A stretch of DNA of 64,000 bases from Chionoecetes opilio (GCA_016584305.1 JACEEZ010020423.1:194501-258500); one strand, 5' to 3'; shown: positions 37,401-51,524, counted from the stretch's first letter. Made by a program: numbers and translations. Notes: generated from the sequence alone by a model not told the origin.

Positions 37401-40400
37401 CAAACATGTTTGAGAGGGCTTCCTTGATTCAAAGCTGTGACATACAAGCCAAAATGTCATGCAAGTATTATTATCAAGTATAGGCGTCCAGCCTCTGGCC
37501 CCTTTGCTTTTGGCTCAGTTCTTGCGGCTGGAACGTGGCAGCGAGCCACGTTCCAGCCAATTAACTCATTAATTACTCATTAAGGGCTTGTTTTACACAA
37601 AAAGTTTGTTTCACAGACCCCCATTGATTTTGACAGCACTACTTGGATGTCAAATTTCAGCTCAATCCGACAATAATTAGGAGTATTTTATGCTAATTAC
37701 TCATTAAGGGCTTGTTTTACGCAAAAAAATTCTTCCGACGACCCGCATTGATTTTGACAACACTACTTGCATGTCAAATTTCAGCTCAATCCGACAATAT
37801 TTAGGAGTAGTTATACACTTTTTGGCGAAAACTTGGTTCCACGGGTCTTATGGTAAGCGGCAGCGAGCTTAAACCAAGAACCGTAGTAAAATTACTGTGA
37901 AATATGTCAAATTTTAAACTCGTTGCGCGACCCCTAAATATAAATATTTTTCAAAAATATTTTGCACATCGTTTTTAGAGTAAATGGATCAATATGACTG
38001 CCCGTCCCGGTTGAAATTCGAAAATTGCCAAATAAGGGACACCCTAATGCATAGTGACGAAGGCAGAGGTCTTGGTCCGACCCTCGACCATGTAGGTCCA
38101 GGGAGACCCTTCGCCCTTACCCATACACGCCGGGAGCACACCCAAGCTAAAACTGTTCCGACGCGCGAGCAGTATTATTTTACATATACAACAATCTCAA
38201 CAACAGCAACCTCAATAACAGCAATAAACAAGTCATTGATATCAACAGATCCAATTGATATCAGATATCAGATCCAGATTGATATCAACCAAATAGCAAC
38301 AGATCCAATAGTCAATAGACAATAAAAGCACTCAAAGTCGACGACAAAGCTATACCCAGGCCTTTTACTGGGTTGGTAAGCATGAGTTAAGCTGATAAGC
38401 CTGGAGAGCAGCGCGAGTATGCCAGATTCGCCAGAAAACACAACATTGTCCTGACTGCTAAGATGCTGTGTAGCAAGCAATAACCATGAATACTTCTGTC
38501 CTAACCAATTCCTTCACACAAATCAATAGTTTACTTCGTAAAATACTGTAAAGTTCCTATAAAAAGGAGATTGAGTTATGCGGCTGACAGCGCTGTGATG
38601 TCTGAGATGGTGGCTGGCAGGTCTTTATCCTCTACATATGCCCAGATATGAGAACAGTTTTTGAAGAAAATAACCTCTTATACCACCTGTATTATTTATT
38701 TCTTGCAATTTTCCTTCATCTTATGCATTATTTCGTACATATACAGTGCAAACAAAAGCAAGAAATAAAACTCATTTCCCACCATGACATGGGGTGACCG
38801 TGTCTTCGTCCTCGCCCTTCCACTTTCGTTCCGCCCGCCCCTCTCGCTCTCTGGGCACCTACAAGCCCTTCCGAGGAGGAGGGCTTGTAGACGCCCCTCT
38901 CCGCTCTGCATACAAGCCTTAGATGTAAGAGGTCTAGTGGTCTGGGAAATGGCAATAAGTGCAGCGCTAAGAATTCAAACAGAAAAATAAGTCAACCTAT
39001 CAGAGGTGGAAGAAAAGGTTAATGGATGGAGGAGGACATAGAGGGAGGTAAAGGTATGACAGTTGAAAACTCTGTATGGCTCTGTTGAAACACCAGCCTG
39101 GAGGGTTAGGGAGTACAATCTATGAGGCAGGGGAAAGCAAGATAGAAAAGTGGTCATTTAAAGGAAACTGGTCTAAAACCAACCCATGAAGCTCCAAGTG
39201 AAGGTAAGGAGAACAAAGGGATAGGTCAAGGCAAGAGAAGGATTGGGTTCTCATGTCAAAATGTAAGGGTGAAGTCAGAATAATGGGGTATATGGTGAAG
39301 CATTCAAGAGAATGGCCTCGTGGGTTTACGATGGAATCACCCTCAAACAATTGGCGGCAATTGAAGTCATCTACCACCAGCAAAGGGGGCTGTACAACAC
39401 ACACACCAGCAAAGGGGGCTGTACAACACACACACCAGCAAAGGGGGCTGTACAACACACACACCAGCAAAGGGGGCTGTACAACACACACACCAGCAAA
39501 GGGGGCTGTACAACACACACACCAGCAAAGGGGGCTGTACAACACACATACCAGCAAAGGGGGCTGTACAACACACACACCAGCAAAGGGGGCTGTACAA
39601 CACACACACCAGCAAAGGGGGCTGTACAACACACACACCAGCAAAGGGGGCTGTACAACACACACACCAGCAAAGGGGGCTGTACAACACACACACCAGC
39701 AAAGGGGGCTGTACAACAACACATACCAGCAAAGGGGGCTGTACAACACAACACACCAGCAAAGGGGGCTGTACAACACACATACCAGCAAAGGGGGCTG
39801 TACAACACACACACCAGCAAAGGGGGCTGTACAACACACACACCAGCAAAGGGGGCTGTACAACACACACCAGCAAAGGGGGCTGTACAACACACACACC
39901 AGCAAAGGGGGCTATACAACACACATACCAGCAAAGGGGGCTGTACAACACACACCAGCAAAGGGGGCTGTACAACACACCAGCAAAGGGGGCTGTACAA
40001 CACACACCAGCAAAGGGGGCTGTACAACACACACACCAGCAAAGGGGGCTATACAACACACATACCAGCAAAGGGGGCTGTACAACACACATCAGCAAAG
40101 GGGGCTGTACAACACACCAGCAAAGGGGGCTATACAACACATACCAGCAAAGGGGGCTGTACAACACACATACCAGCAAAGGGGGAGAATTCATCATTCT
40201 GGTCCTTCACGTCCTGCCGGCGACGCTGGACCATCTTCGTGGCTCGTTGTCGATACAGTGCATACACCTGCTCCTCCAGACTGTCAATCTGTGGGACCTG
40301 CCGAAAGATGCCGCCTGTTAGTTGGGTTTCTCCAAACTCCTGCAACATAACACATCCTCTTTGCTTTCTCCCTCGAAATGCATTCCTTGTAATATTACTT

Positions 40401-43400
40401 GATTAAGAAAATGTTTTGACTTCACCTAAATTATTAAGATGTTGACCATTACCTGCCTTCTCATATGGTCAGCAGTTCTGCTATTATCAATACCAACCGC
40501 TAAAGTTTTGTGATATCTGAATCAGACTGATAAGGACTACGAAAACACGTTCATTTACCTGCCAATCCATGGCAAAATTACTAAAGATTTTTTTCCTTCA
40601 TATACAAGGCCCTATGTATGCAAATACACACAACCCTCGTTTTCCCAAACTAATAGGGGGGAGCACTGGTCCGGGAACCGCAAACGTCCAGGAATCACAA
40701 CAGTCCGAGGCCATTACCCACCCCCTGACGTTTATCCTACTCTAGTATTTACTGTCCGGCAACCACCAACATCAACTACCCACCGCGGACTTTTACATCA
40801 CTTTGTTGTTGTTTTTAGGGCTGCGAGGATCCCTTGGGGAACACTGTGAGCCCTGGTGATGTCCTATGATGCTATCACAGGCGCTGTAGTTGACCTGTCT
40901 TCCTCAGGAAGGCACAGGTGAGGCGGATGACAGCGTGTTACCGGGAGGGGTGGACGCCAGCCGCCGCCAGCAGGGTGGGCAGGTCACAGGTGGCGACGTT
41001 CAGGGTGAGGAGTTGAGAGTGTAGCACTACACGGTGGGAGTGAAAGCGCAGACACTGCAGCAGAAAGTGTTCAATAGTCTCAAGAGACGTTCCTGCACCA
41101 TGGGCAGTGGGGGTCAGGGGACTGACAGAGGCGGTGCAGGTGAACCGTGAGTGTCGTGTGCCCAAATGTAAACAATACGACCGCTGAGCATGCTGCCACC
41201 TAGCGGGAGGCCAGCCACTGCCAGCAGGGTGGGCAGGTCTAAGGTGGCGACATTCAGGGTGAGGAGTTGAGAGCGTAGCACTACATGGTGGGAGTGGAAG
41301 TGCGGACACTGCAGCAGAAAATGTTCAATAGTCTCAGAGACGTTCCTGCACCAGGGGCAGTTGGGGTCAGGGGACTGACGGAGGTGGTGCAGGTGAACCT
41401 TGAGTGTCTTGTGCCCAAATGTAAACAATACGACCGCTGAGCATGCTGCCACCTGCCAGGAGGCGCGGACACTGACCAGGGGTGACAGGAGACGCTCGGA
41501 CCGCCGGACAACTTTGTCGATTTACGGACTGGACCAGGCATTAGTCCAGGACTCTGACATATCCCCGGACCTCAGATTTTGACCGGCAAATCCGATATCC
41601 GGGAAATGGAGGTCCGGGAAAACGAGGGTTGTGTGTACAATATATTGCCATTGTACACTTGGCCATCTTACTTTGTAGGTTTGTAAAATATGATAATGGC
41701 CACATATGTGCTACAAGATATCTGGTGACAGACACAGCAATAAATATTGTTCCCCACTGAGTCCCAACCATGATAAACAATTCCCATCGAGCAGCCATAC
41801 AAGCTTTCCCTTCTGTTCCCATCTTTTTCTAACCATCAGGAACTTTAAAATTATCAATATTTATAATTTCATCATCACTGCCTCCCTTCTCCCCGCCCTC
41901 CCTCTGCTGCTCCTAGTATTCACCACCACGCACCACGGTCACGGTCCCTGCCCTCCCTCTACTGCTCCTAGTATTCACCACCATGCACCTGCCCTCCCTC
42001 TGCTGCTCCTAGTATTCATCACCACGCACCTGCCCTCCCTCTGCTGCTCCTAATATTCACCACCACGCACCTGCCCTCCCTCTGCTGCTCCTAATATTCA
42101 CCACCATGCACCTGCCCTCCCTCTGCTGCTCCTAATATTCACCACCATGCACCTGCCCTCCCTCTGCTGCTCCTAATATTCACCACCATGCACCTGCCCT
42201 CCCTCTGCTGCTCCTAATATTCACCACCATGCACCACGGTCACGGGACACATACACTCTGTGTTACATCGTGCATGAACAGGCTAATGCTTCACTTGTAT
42301 AGTTCATAGTATTTTGTGCTAAGAAACTGTTAAATGTGTCTTGGTGAGATGCTTACATCACCAAGAACCCACCCGGGACTCTGCGTGACACACAGGCAGA
42401 TAACCTATAGCGTTTTTAACACATTCCTGAGGCAAACTTAACCACTTAAAGTTTCATTCCTCCTGTGCATGCATTATTAAGGCAAACCACCTATGGGCCA
42501 ACAGAAAAATGAATGATAACAATTACAAACAGTAACCCTGACCCTAGACAGCCTTTCATGGTTCCCATCATTCTGAGGATGTGGCTTTTTCAAAACAAGA
42601 AAGTCTAAGTAACTACTTGACATACCTGGGGCAAATGACAAAAATGTAATTGGCATTCTTATTAACTACTAAGTCCCAACTTGACATACTGCATGCCAAC
42701 AGGTTAATCAGATAGCGATAGATAACTATAAAATTAGTTTCGATTAACAAGAAAGTGTAGTAGCAAATCAGACATTAATAAAACAGAATAAAGTTCAAGG
42801 TTAAGCACATGATGCATCTGAAAACCATAAAAGGTCCTTCCCTTACACTCCACCTGCACTCAAGCTTCACAAATAGATGAATTCATGTTAAGGATACCTA
42901 ATATACTCTAAGTATGATGTAATGTAATTATTAAAATAAAATTATTAAAGATAATTCCGAAGTTGTGTTAAGTGAATTAGTCAACTTACAAAGAAAAAAC
43001 AATAAGTGACTGCCCAAAAATTTGATTCAAAGATATAGAGGGAAAGAAACAAACTTTACAGAAGCAGAATTCAGACTGTGAGGGCTCGGAACGCGGAGGA
43101 ACGAGGAATAGGAGGGGAGAGAAGGATAAATAAGGAAATAGAAGAAGAGAATGGGGAAAGAGAGAGAACCCTGATAACGGTAGTGGGTAGAGAGAGAGGC
43201 GACAATGTTGTGCTGACACAAACTATCCTTATCAAACCATCAAGGAGAGGGCAAAGGCCAGCTGCAGAATAGCTGACGCTAGGAGTGGGTGTGTATGAGC
43301 GTCCCCTAGAGAGAAGGAATAGGAGGAAGGAGTGAGGGAGAGAGAAGGAGTAGAAGGAAGGAGTGAGAGAGAGAGAAGGCGAGACGGGATAAGGAGAGTG

Positions 43401-46400
43401 CTGACCCAACACCCCTCACTTCGCACATTAAATGATTACCTGTCACTGATATAACCTTTGACCAGTACCCACCAACACATGCCTTGTTGCCTCCCTGAAC
43501 AGAGGAGAGAAAAACAGAATCTATATATCCTCCGGTGCGGGCACACACCTTACTGCGTCGCGGTGACCTCTTATATGAGACTAAGTGTATTGTCTGAGTG
43601 CAGCGAGCGAGTTTACGCGTTTATTCCTTCCAGGTCTCTTAGGGCGACACACGCGCTCAAGTATGTGGCTGAGACCCACTCTGCGTGCCCGCCGCTCCGC
43701 TTTGTCCCCCCGGGGTAGGTGCAACTCAACTCTACAGTGCCCCGACGTCCTGCCAGAGCACCTGCCCCTGTGGCTTTTCTCCTGGGCCCCCCAGGGATCT
43801 CAGGGCCACAGCGAGGCGACTGAGGCTCGCCCCGCATAGCCTCACGGGGCGGGGAGTGCAACTCTATGGTGTCACGACGTCCCTGCAACACACCCGCCCC
43901 TGTGGCCTTTCCCCTGTGCCCCTGGGAGCACGGGGCCGCAGCGGGGCGACGAAGGAGCGCCCCGCATTGCCCCACGGGGCGGGAGTGCAACTCTACACTG
44001 CTACGACGTCCTGCAACACACCCGCCCCTGTGGCCTTTCCCCTGGGCCCTGAGAGCACGGGGCCACAGCGGGGCAACGAAGGAGCGCCCCGCATTGCCCC
44101 ACGGGGCAGGTACGTGCAACTCTACGGTGCCACGACGTCCTGCAACACTACCTGTCCCTGTGGCTTCTCTCCTGGGCCCTCGGGGATCACGGGGCATTGG
44201 CGAGACACAAGCGGCGGGCTAGGGGCGGAGGTGAAACTCTACGCTGCTACAACGCCCTACTAGACACCTGCCCCTGTGGCTTCCCCTGGGACCCCGGGGC
44301 ATGGCGAGGCACACGCAGCAGGGTTTGAGCACCCCTTGAGTATCCCAGATCTACAAGGAGGCTACGCAGCAGATGGTGACGTATTAATTATTATACAGTG
44401 CATGACAGAGCGGGCGATTAAGGATGCCCCCGGGGGAACTGTAAGCAAGTCAGGGACCTTGGGGGGGCCAGGGAAGGTCGCCCCCCCAGCAATGCCGGGG
44501 CGTTTACTAGCCTGGGGAAGCAAGCTCCCCGTATCTCCGACGCCACGGGCATTGCCCCGTTTACTTTAAGTACATGGAGATATGACCAACCTAGCACCCT
44601 ACAGGTAGGGGTGCTGGGGCTTAGTTGTCATGCCACGTCAGCGACCGATTGGATAGAACCGTAGCGGGTGGGGGGTCCGCTAACAGGAGCATCACCCCCC
44701 GTTGAGCCCTCTCTCTCCCAGAGTGGCGGGGCTTAACACAAGACCTTAAACAACTTCCACATTCTACTTGAACTATTTCAAAAGCTTAATAATTAATTGA
44801 TGGCAAATAACATTTCCTTGAGACGCAATTAACAAGTGTCTAGATTTCAGATGTGCTGCAAGTTAGATTACTTACTAGGAACACTTCTCTAGAAAATATT
44901 CAATATTGACAAAATAATAGGCAGAAATGGCCCTTTGTTACTATATCATATAATTCTATTTGCTTCTTTCTTGGATATCGCTTTAGATATGTATGTAAAA
45001 TCATGTTTCAAAATAATTCTCTCTCTCTGCAATGATACTAAATATAAAATTATATGTAAAGGTTTCTGGTACATAAATGCATTTTGCAAAATAGGAAGCT
45101 CAACTCAAATATGTGCCCATAATATTTTCTGTCTACAAGACTATCCTTCTATACAAATACCTCCAACCGTATGCATACAAAGATCTTTTGTCAACTTTGT
45201 AGTTGTAGACTGCCATTTCTTGAAAATCACTTAAATTATATTAATGTAAAAAAAAAAAAGAGAGAAAGTTTATGGTGCCTTACCTGCATATTTCAAAAAG
45301 CAGCTCATTTACAGTGTGTGCCACTGCGTGTGGTTAGCCAAACACCTTTGGTCTTTGAGGCACAACACATTCATGTCCTATCACTTCAACATTTATATTC
45401 TTATTTACACATCGTTCTCCTATGAAATTTAGTGCCTGATGTTTGTAGCCATGCATGCATTATTAAAACTTCCACCTCAATAAAATTAATAGACTATGTT
45501 CTTCAATGTACTGCCAGGCACACTCTTTGAGTGACCTTCCTGTACTGAGATTTCATTAATTCCTTTCTTGCCGTGATTAATTCTGCCACCACCCTCTCAC
45601 TGCCACCACCCTGTCACTGCCACCACCCTCTCACTGCCACCACCCTCTCACTGCCACCACCCTGTCACTGCCACCACCCTGTCACTGCCACCACCCTGTC
45701 ACTGCCACCACCCTCTCACTGCCACCACCCTGTCACTGCCACCACCCGTCACTGCCACCACCCCGTCACTGCCACCACCCTGTCACTGCCACCACCCTGT
45801 CACTGCCACCACCCTGTCACTGCCACCACCCTGTCACTGCCACCACCCTGTCACTGCCACCACCCTCTCACTGCCACCACCCTGTCACTGCCACCACCCT
45901 GTCACTGCCACCACCCTGTCACTGCCACCACCCTCTCACTGCCACCACCCTGTCACTGCCACCACCCCGTCACTGCCACCACCCCGTCACTGCCACCACC
46001 CTGTCACTGCCACCACCCTGTCACTGCCACCACCCTGTCACTGCCACCACCCTGTCACTGCCACCACCCTGTCACTGCCACCACCCTGTCACTGCCACCA
46101 CCCTGTCACTGCCACCACCCTCTCACTGCCACCACCCTCTCACTGCCACCACCCTGTCACTGCCACCACCCTGTCACTGCCACCACCCTGTCACTGCCAC
46201 CACCCTCTCACTGCCACCACCCTCTCACTGCCACCACCCTGTCACTGCCACCACCCTGTCACTGCCACCACCCTCTCACTGCCACCACCCTCTCACTGCC
46301 ACCACCCTCTCACTGCCACCACCCTCTCACTGCCACCACCCTCTCACTGCCACCACCCTCTCACTGCCACCACCCTGTCACTGCCACCACCCTGTCACTG

Positions 46401-46614
46401 CCACCACCCTCTCACTGCCACCACCCTCTCACTGCCACCACCCTCTACCTGCCACCATCCTGACAACAGTTTTCTCTTCGGGAGCCAATAATGTAACCAC
46501 TAGACATGTGTACTATAAATCCTGGACTGTTGATCCTGTTCTTTTTCTACCCTGAACACTTGATGAGGACATGCACATTACTTAACAGGTTAGATTTATC
46601 TACATGAAGAACAT

Positions 46615-46669
<55 letters not shown>

Positions 46670-49600
46670 TGTATGTTCTAAGGCTAAAATTGGTAAAACC
46701 ACACTCCACACATCCTGGTGGATATGGTATACCTAGTGTTCCAAACTACAACAGATATCCTGCTTGGCATCACCTACCTTCAGGTGTGTTGTTTATTGAA
46801 GCCTCATAGCAGGCAAATATGGCTACACATGCATCTTCACACTGTTAAGGGGGGAGTTCGGTTTTTTGGGTCACCAGATGGTAGATCATGAAACTCACCC
46901 TGAGTGCCACTACCCTCCCTCCATCCCATGCAGATGCCAAGAGGCACCAGCGAGCGCTTTAAACAATTTAAATACTCTCCCCAGCCATGCCCACCTCGTG
47001 CTAAGTGTGATAAACATTAGGAAATCACTTGTCATTTTCCGTATTTGATGGCATATAATACAGACTTTTTTCCAAATAAATGGCTCAAAAAATTTCCCTG
47101 GGTCTTATATGTAAACTTGAGGCCCCCCATGGCCTAATTTTATCCCAGACGCTCACTACCGTGGACTAATTTTACCCCGGACGCTAACTATCGGTAGTTC
47201 CACTGACTTCTTAATAATAAATCAAACATCATTATTATTATTAGGACCTACAGTAAACCCTCACTATAACGCACCAAACGGGGGAAGGGGCTGAAGTTAT
47301 ATCCAAGGGATTCAAACTTTTCGCATATAACAAGCTTTGTTCTTTATATGAGGTGAAAGTTTACTATTTCCGACCATTTCTGTGTATAATGAACTTTGTT
47401 ACATCAGATGAAAGTTTGTATACTTCCGTACATGCAGCCATCACAAATACTACACGCATACAGGGAAATTAAAACAATACGTGGTGAGGCACTGGAGGCA
47501 GGCAACGTAGTGAGGCACGGGAGGACGTGAGAAGAGGTGATTACACTCGGGCCAACAAAGCCAGACCGATCGGCGCGAAGCCACACACCGCCCAGTCAAC
47601 TTTGTTTTCACTGCCACCGTCCAACCTGCATGTACATGTTCAGCCGGCACACTAACGAACCAAACCACGCATTTACCAAAATTATTCGGTATATCCACGC
47701 ATATATCGGACTGGCAGAAAAAGTTAGTTAAAGCCGAAATTTGTTATATCGAGGTCCGTATACGCGAGGGTTTACTGTATTGTCATTTCTTGCTTTATGT
47801 TCAACTGTACTGGTAGCTTGCTTTCTATATACAGTAAAGTTTTCTGCTATAGCTAAGCTGCTTCAGTTTTATCTTTTAGGTTACAATATTATTATCAACA
47901 GTTTTTCCTGCTGTCCTAGTTGCATGTTTTGTTCAATCTATTTCCTACTATACACATTTCAATATCATTAAATGCTTAAATACACTAAAAACATCTTTCC
48001 CTGAATATTGCCTGCTGAAATGGGGGTGTCTCCTATGCCCATGCGTCTTATATGCCATCAAATACGGTAAATCTATTTTTTCATTATTAGGTTTTTTCAC
48101 TTTTTTGTTGTTGTTTTTAAATGATTTCATATCGTCAGTTCATCCTCTGTTGTTTGATTTAGGATGAAGTGGGAATGAAGGACCTCAAGGAACACGTGTG
48201 CTAACATGTGCTCCATTTCTATGTTATTTAGTGCTTATTGTTGGTGCAATTCTACAGATTTTCTTCTGTCACAGCAGGAGAATGCCTCGACCATCTCATA
48301 AAAGAAAGATATGGGTGAAATTAGAAAAAAAAACGTGAATCGCAGGTCATTAAACCGAACTCCCCCTCAACTACTTACATAGAATTACTTGAAAGAAATA
48401 CCTTGCAACCTTAACCTAATGTTTAAGTTTGCTGAAGCTTTCTCAACATGAAGTACATTACAAAAATATTTCCCTCCATCTACATCTCTAACTTTTCATG
48501 TGACTGATCTTCAATACTTGGACCCTCAGTCCTACACTGCAGTCTTGAGAAATGATAACCAACATTCAGTGCAACACTTGCTTCCTTGACAACATACACA
48601 CTCGAGGTCACATCATGCAGCTATATATATACCTTCACCACCGCCAAGACTAAAGACAAGTGTCTGGTAATACTTGTACAACTTGCAGTTCCTCTTTCCC
48701 ACACAGTGTTCAGAACTATGTAAACATTGTTTCAAATTTGCCCACAGCTTCCCCTTTCCAATAGCACCCCCACCCCCCAAACTTTCCATAGAGTAATACT
48801 GCAAGGTTGCATTTGAACCCACCTTTTCATTCAGACAGTCTCTTAAGTCAGTGACATACCCACGGATATCTTGATAGAACTGGAAGATGCTGGTCAGCGG
48901 GTGTTGCTCCAGGCTACACCGGGAGATGGTAGACTTGCAGGTCACCAGCTCATCTATCACCGTGTCTGCCTCCTTCTGGTGGCGCCGGTACACCTCCTCC
49001 ACGCTGGTGTGACTGTGAGGGCGACACAAAAGGGAAGACCCGGGACGTAACATTGGTGCACGGGCTGTCTGTCCCACCCTACCGACACATGGCTCATGGC
49101 AGCTGGTGGCCAGGACAGGGAGTATGTCTGCTCTGAGTGTGGCTGGGGAGGGATATCTGTGCTGGTCTTTCCTTATATCCACAACTAAAGATAGCTATTA
49201 CAAAGAACATTACTTTTGGTCATGACAACAAAGGGCATCCCATTAAATAAGATTTTGAGGAAAATATATCCCAAGAAATCAGACTAGTTACATTTCGGAA
49301 ATAAGATATGGGTAATTTTCCAAACCTGAATATGAGGCAGCATTGAAGGCAGCCTTCATGTAACAGCTCTCATTGCTAACAACTGTCAAAGGAGTGGTAC
49401 TATAAGCACCTCCTAAAAAGCACCAACCTGACAGATACTCAGGTTGGCTTTATGCCCTGGATCTACAGATACACTCCTGTGCAGTGTCTGGCTCTATTGG
49501 CTTTCAGAATAGGAAAACATCTCGACTATTTTTCTTAACCCAAATGTCTACACTTGGTCCATATACAAGAGCTCCAATTACATGGTGAGAAGTACTACCT

Positions 49601-51479
49601 ATTCAAGACAGTTGACTTGATCTTAGGCATGTGCAACAAGATACTCCAAATATCTATATCAAGGCGCTAATTACAGCCTAGTGGCTTATTCAACAGGCAA
49701 TTAACATTGTCATTTCATGTATTCCATATGCTATTACTAAACAGTGAATACTGAGAACATGCTTACATATTGCATCAGAGAATAGAACTTTAATGTGTAT
49801 CATGAATTCAAAAGGAAACGGGAGGTAATTACACCACAGCGGTAAGACAGGGAAAGGCATGAAGGACATACAACAAAAAGTGACGTAGTCATGAAGGGGG
49901 TAAGTGTTGTAGCACCTTGTGCTTGCTGCAAACTATACTATACTTGTGCAAACTATATCTGTTCGGATGAGAATTTAAACCCTAGACCTCTTAGTTGTTA
50001 GCAGAGAGCACTTGCCACTACAACATCAAGCCATGTTGACACATCTCTAAGATTTATCTCTGTCTTGGTTTACCAAAATATAAATAAGAGCTTGAAGCAC
50101 CCTCTGATGCTGCCTCACTGAATACAGGATCTAAGGACATCCCTTGTGCTGCCTCTGATGCTGCCTCACTGAATACAGGATCTAAGGACATCCTTTGTGG
50201 ACAGTTTTAGAAAAGGAACTTCGATAGAAAAAGATGGTAGAGATATTCTCCCTTCCCCCCCTTGAAAAAAAATCATCCTCACTCGAGTAATTTCATAAAA
50301 GGGATATGATGATACTTTATCAAAGGATTGACTAGATGGCATCTCCTGCACACCCTGTTGGATGCACTGAAGATTCCCTCCCCTTCCCTCCACCTGGGAT
50401 CCATACCCTGCCCTGACCAGGCTCAGGCTCTGCTACATTAACTTAAGGCAACACATATAAGTATTCTTAAGATAATAATGGTGACTACCCTCATAGGAAA
50501 CTTAACACATCTACAAGTGACATGATGCAAAAAGTCGGAACACATCATCTCAGAAATGACTGTTCCTCAAATCAACTTGCTCCCTCTTACACCAAGCACA
50601 TCTCACACATCACCTTGCAGCACTCATCAATCTCTAAACTTATTCACTGTACACACACATTCAAGCTTCATTCAGAATCATACATTGCAATGTTTGGGTC
50701 CTATGTTAACTTTCACTATCATAAAGTCTCCATGTAAAGTTTTTGCCTTCAACACATGAAAGTTCAGTTTATGGGATTTCACTATTATACGGTTCACCAA
50801 ATTATGTCAAATTTGATATATGTATGAGCAAAAATGTTGTGTGGTTCCTGCCAATAGCAGCCTTGCACCAATGTGCTGAAACACAGCCCCACACATGCAG
50901 CGTGTGGCTCACTCAGAGCACTGTGTTGATTGGCAGTAATCATGTGCTATTGCATGCTGAAGATTTATGCCCATTTTCTACACTCTTGCAGTAGTATTGT
51001 GCTCTATGTGGCTTCAAAATGTCCAGCAACTGGTTCTAGTGCCCAATCACTATAAAAAAATATATTTGGGAGCAAAGTTAGAAATACTTTCTTCGCTATG
51101 AAATGGGAGACACACCCGTAAACTTGTATTTTCTGATGAGTTCATGAAAGTCATTAAGATGCATTTAATGTGAATACGGTATGTTTGACAAGGGCACGTA
51201 CCCTTTCTCAACTCACGTTCTTGATTTAACTTACATATATTTCACAGAATGTCACCCCCATAAACTAAGGGAAGGCTGTACCACTATATCAAAAATTAAA
51301 CAGGGTGCAACACAAACCTGGTTTCCTGCATCATTTACAACTCGTTTGAAATAATGTTTAGTTGAAAATTTATAAATTGTTCAAAACCTGTATTTTTCTG
51401 CGAAATATGAATTTCATTGGAATAAACTCTAACCTTCAAGCTAAATAGTAGTGTGTGTGAGGGGGGGGGGGTCTCTCTT

Positions 51480-51524
<45 letters not shown>

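Larger units (their letters stand above)
36152..38048. mobile_element. TIR element carrying an unknown broken coding region
   Basis: The left end starts CCCCTTATTTG at 36152 and the right end is the inverted CAAATAAGGGACACCCTA near 38029-38046. Similarity continues inward for over 100 bp (ACCTGGGACGGGCG against ACCGGGACGGGCAG, TTTAGGGGTCGC on both sides). The 8-mer ATGCATAG occurs just outside both ends and may be a target duplication. Contains the coding remnant 36514-37315, a perfect hairpin and a 125-bp duplication. Confidence 0.6.
46849..48366. mobile_element. TTAA-flanked element (piggyBac-like ends), outer member of a triple nest
   Basis: Left end GGGGGGAGTTCGGTTT preceded by TTAA; right end AAACCGAACTCCCCC followed by TCAA (one change from TTAA). 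TTAA target sites are characteristic of piggyBac-type elements. Two further elements are nested inside. No transposase. Confidence 0.65.

Noticed and set aside
39376..40187. Possible CRISPR-like array
   Set aside because: The units are contiguous copies with no unique spacers; the genome is eukaryotic and the array coincides with a splice junction.
39253..40406. Open frames of 261-365 codons on both strands over the 29-bp array
   Set aside because: They exist in several frames on both strands because the unit lacks stops. The translations are pure repeat and overlap the known exon junction.
43613..44263. Overlapping open frames of 192 and 194 codons on opposite strands
   Set aside because: GC-rich tandem repeat with few stop codons; both strands equally open.
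45573..46463. 296-codon open frame (SLPPPCHCHHP-type repeat)
   Set aside because: A 17-bp minisatellite read through all three frames; no non-repeat coding sequence.
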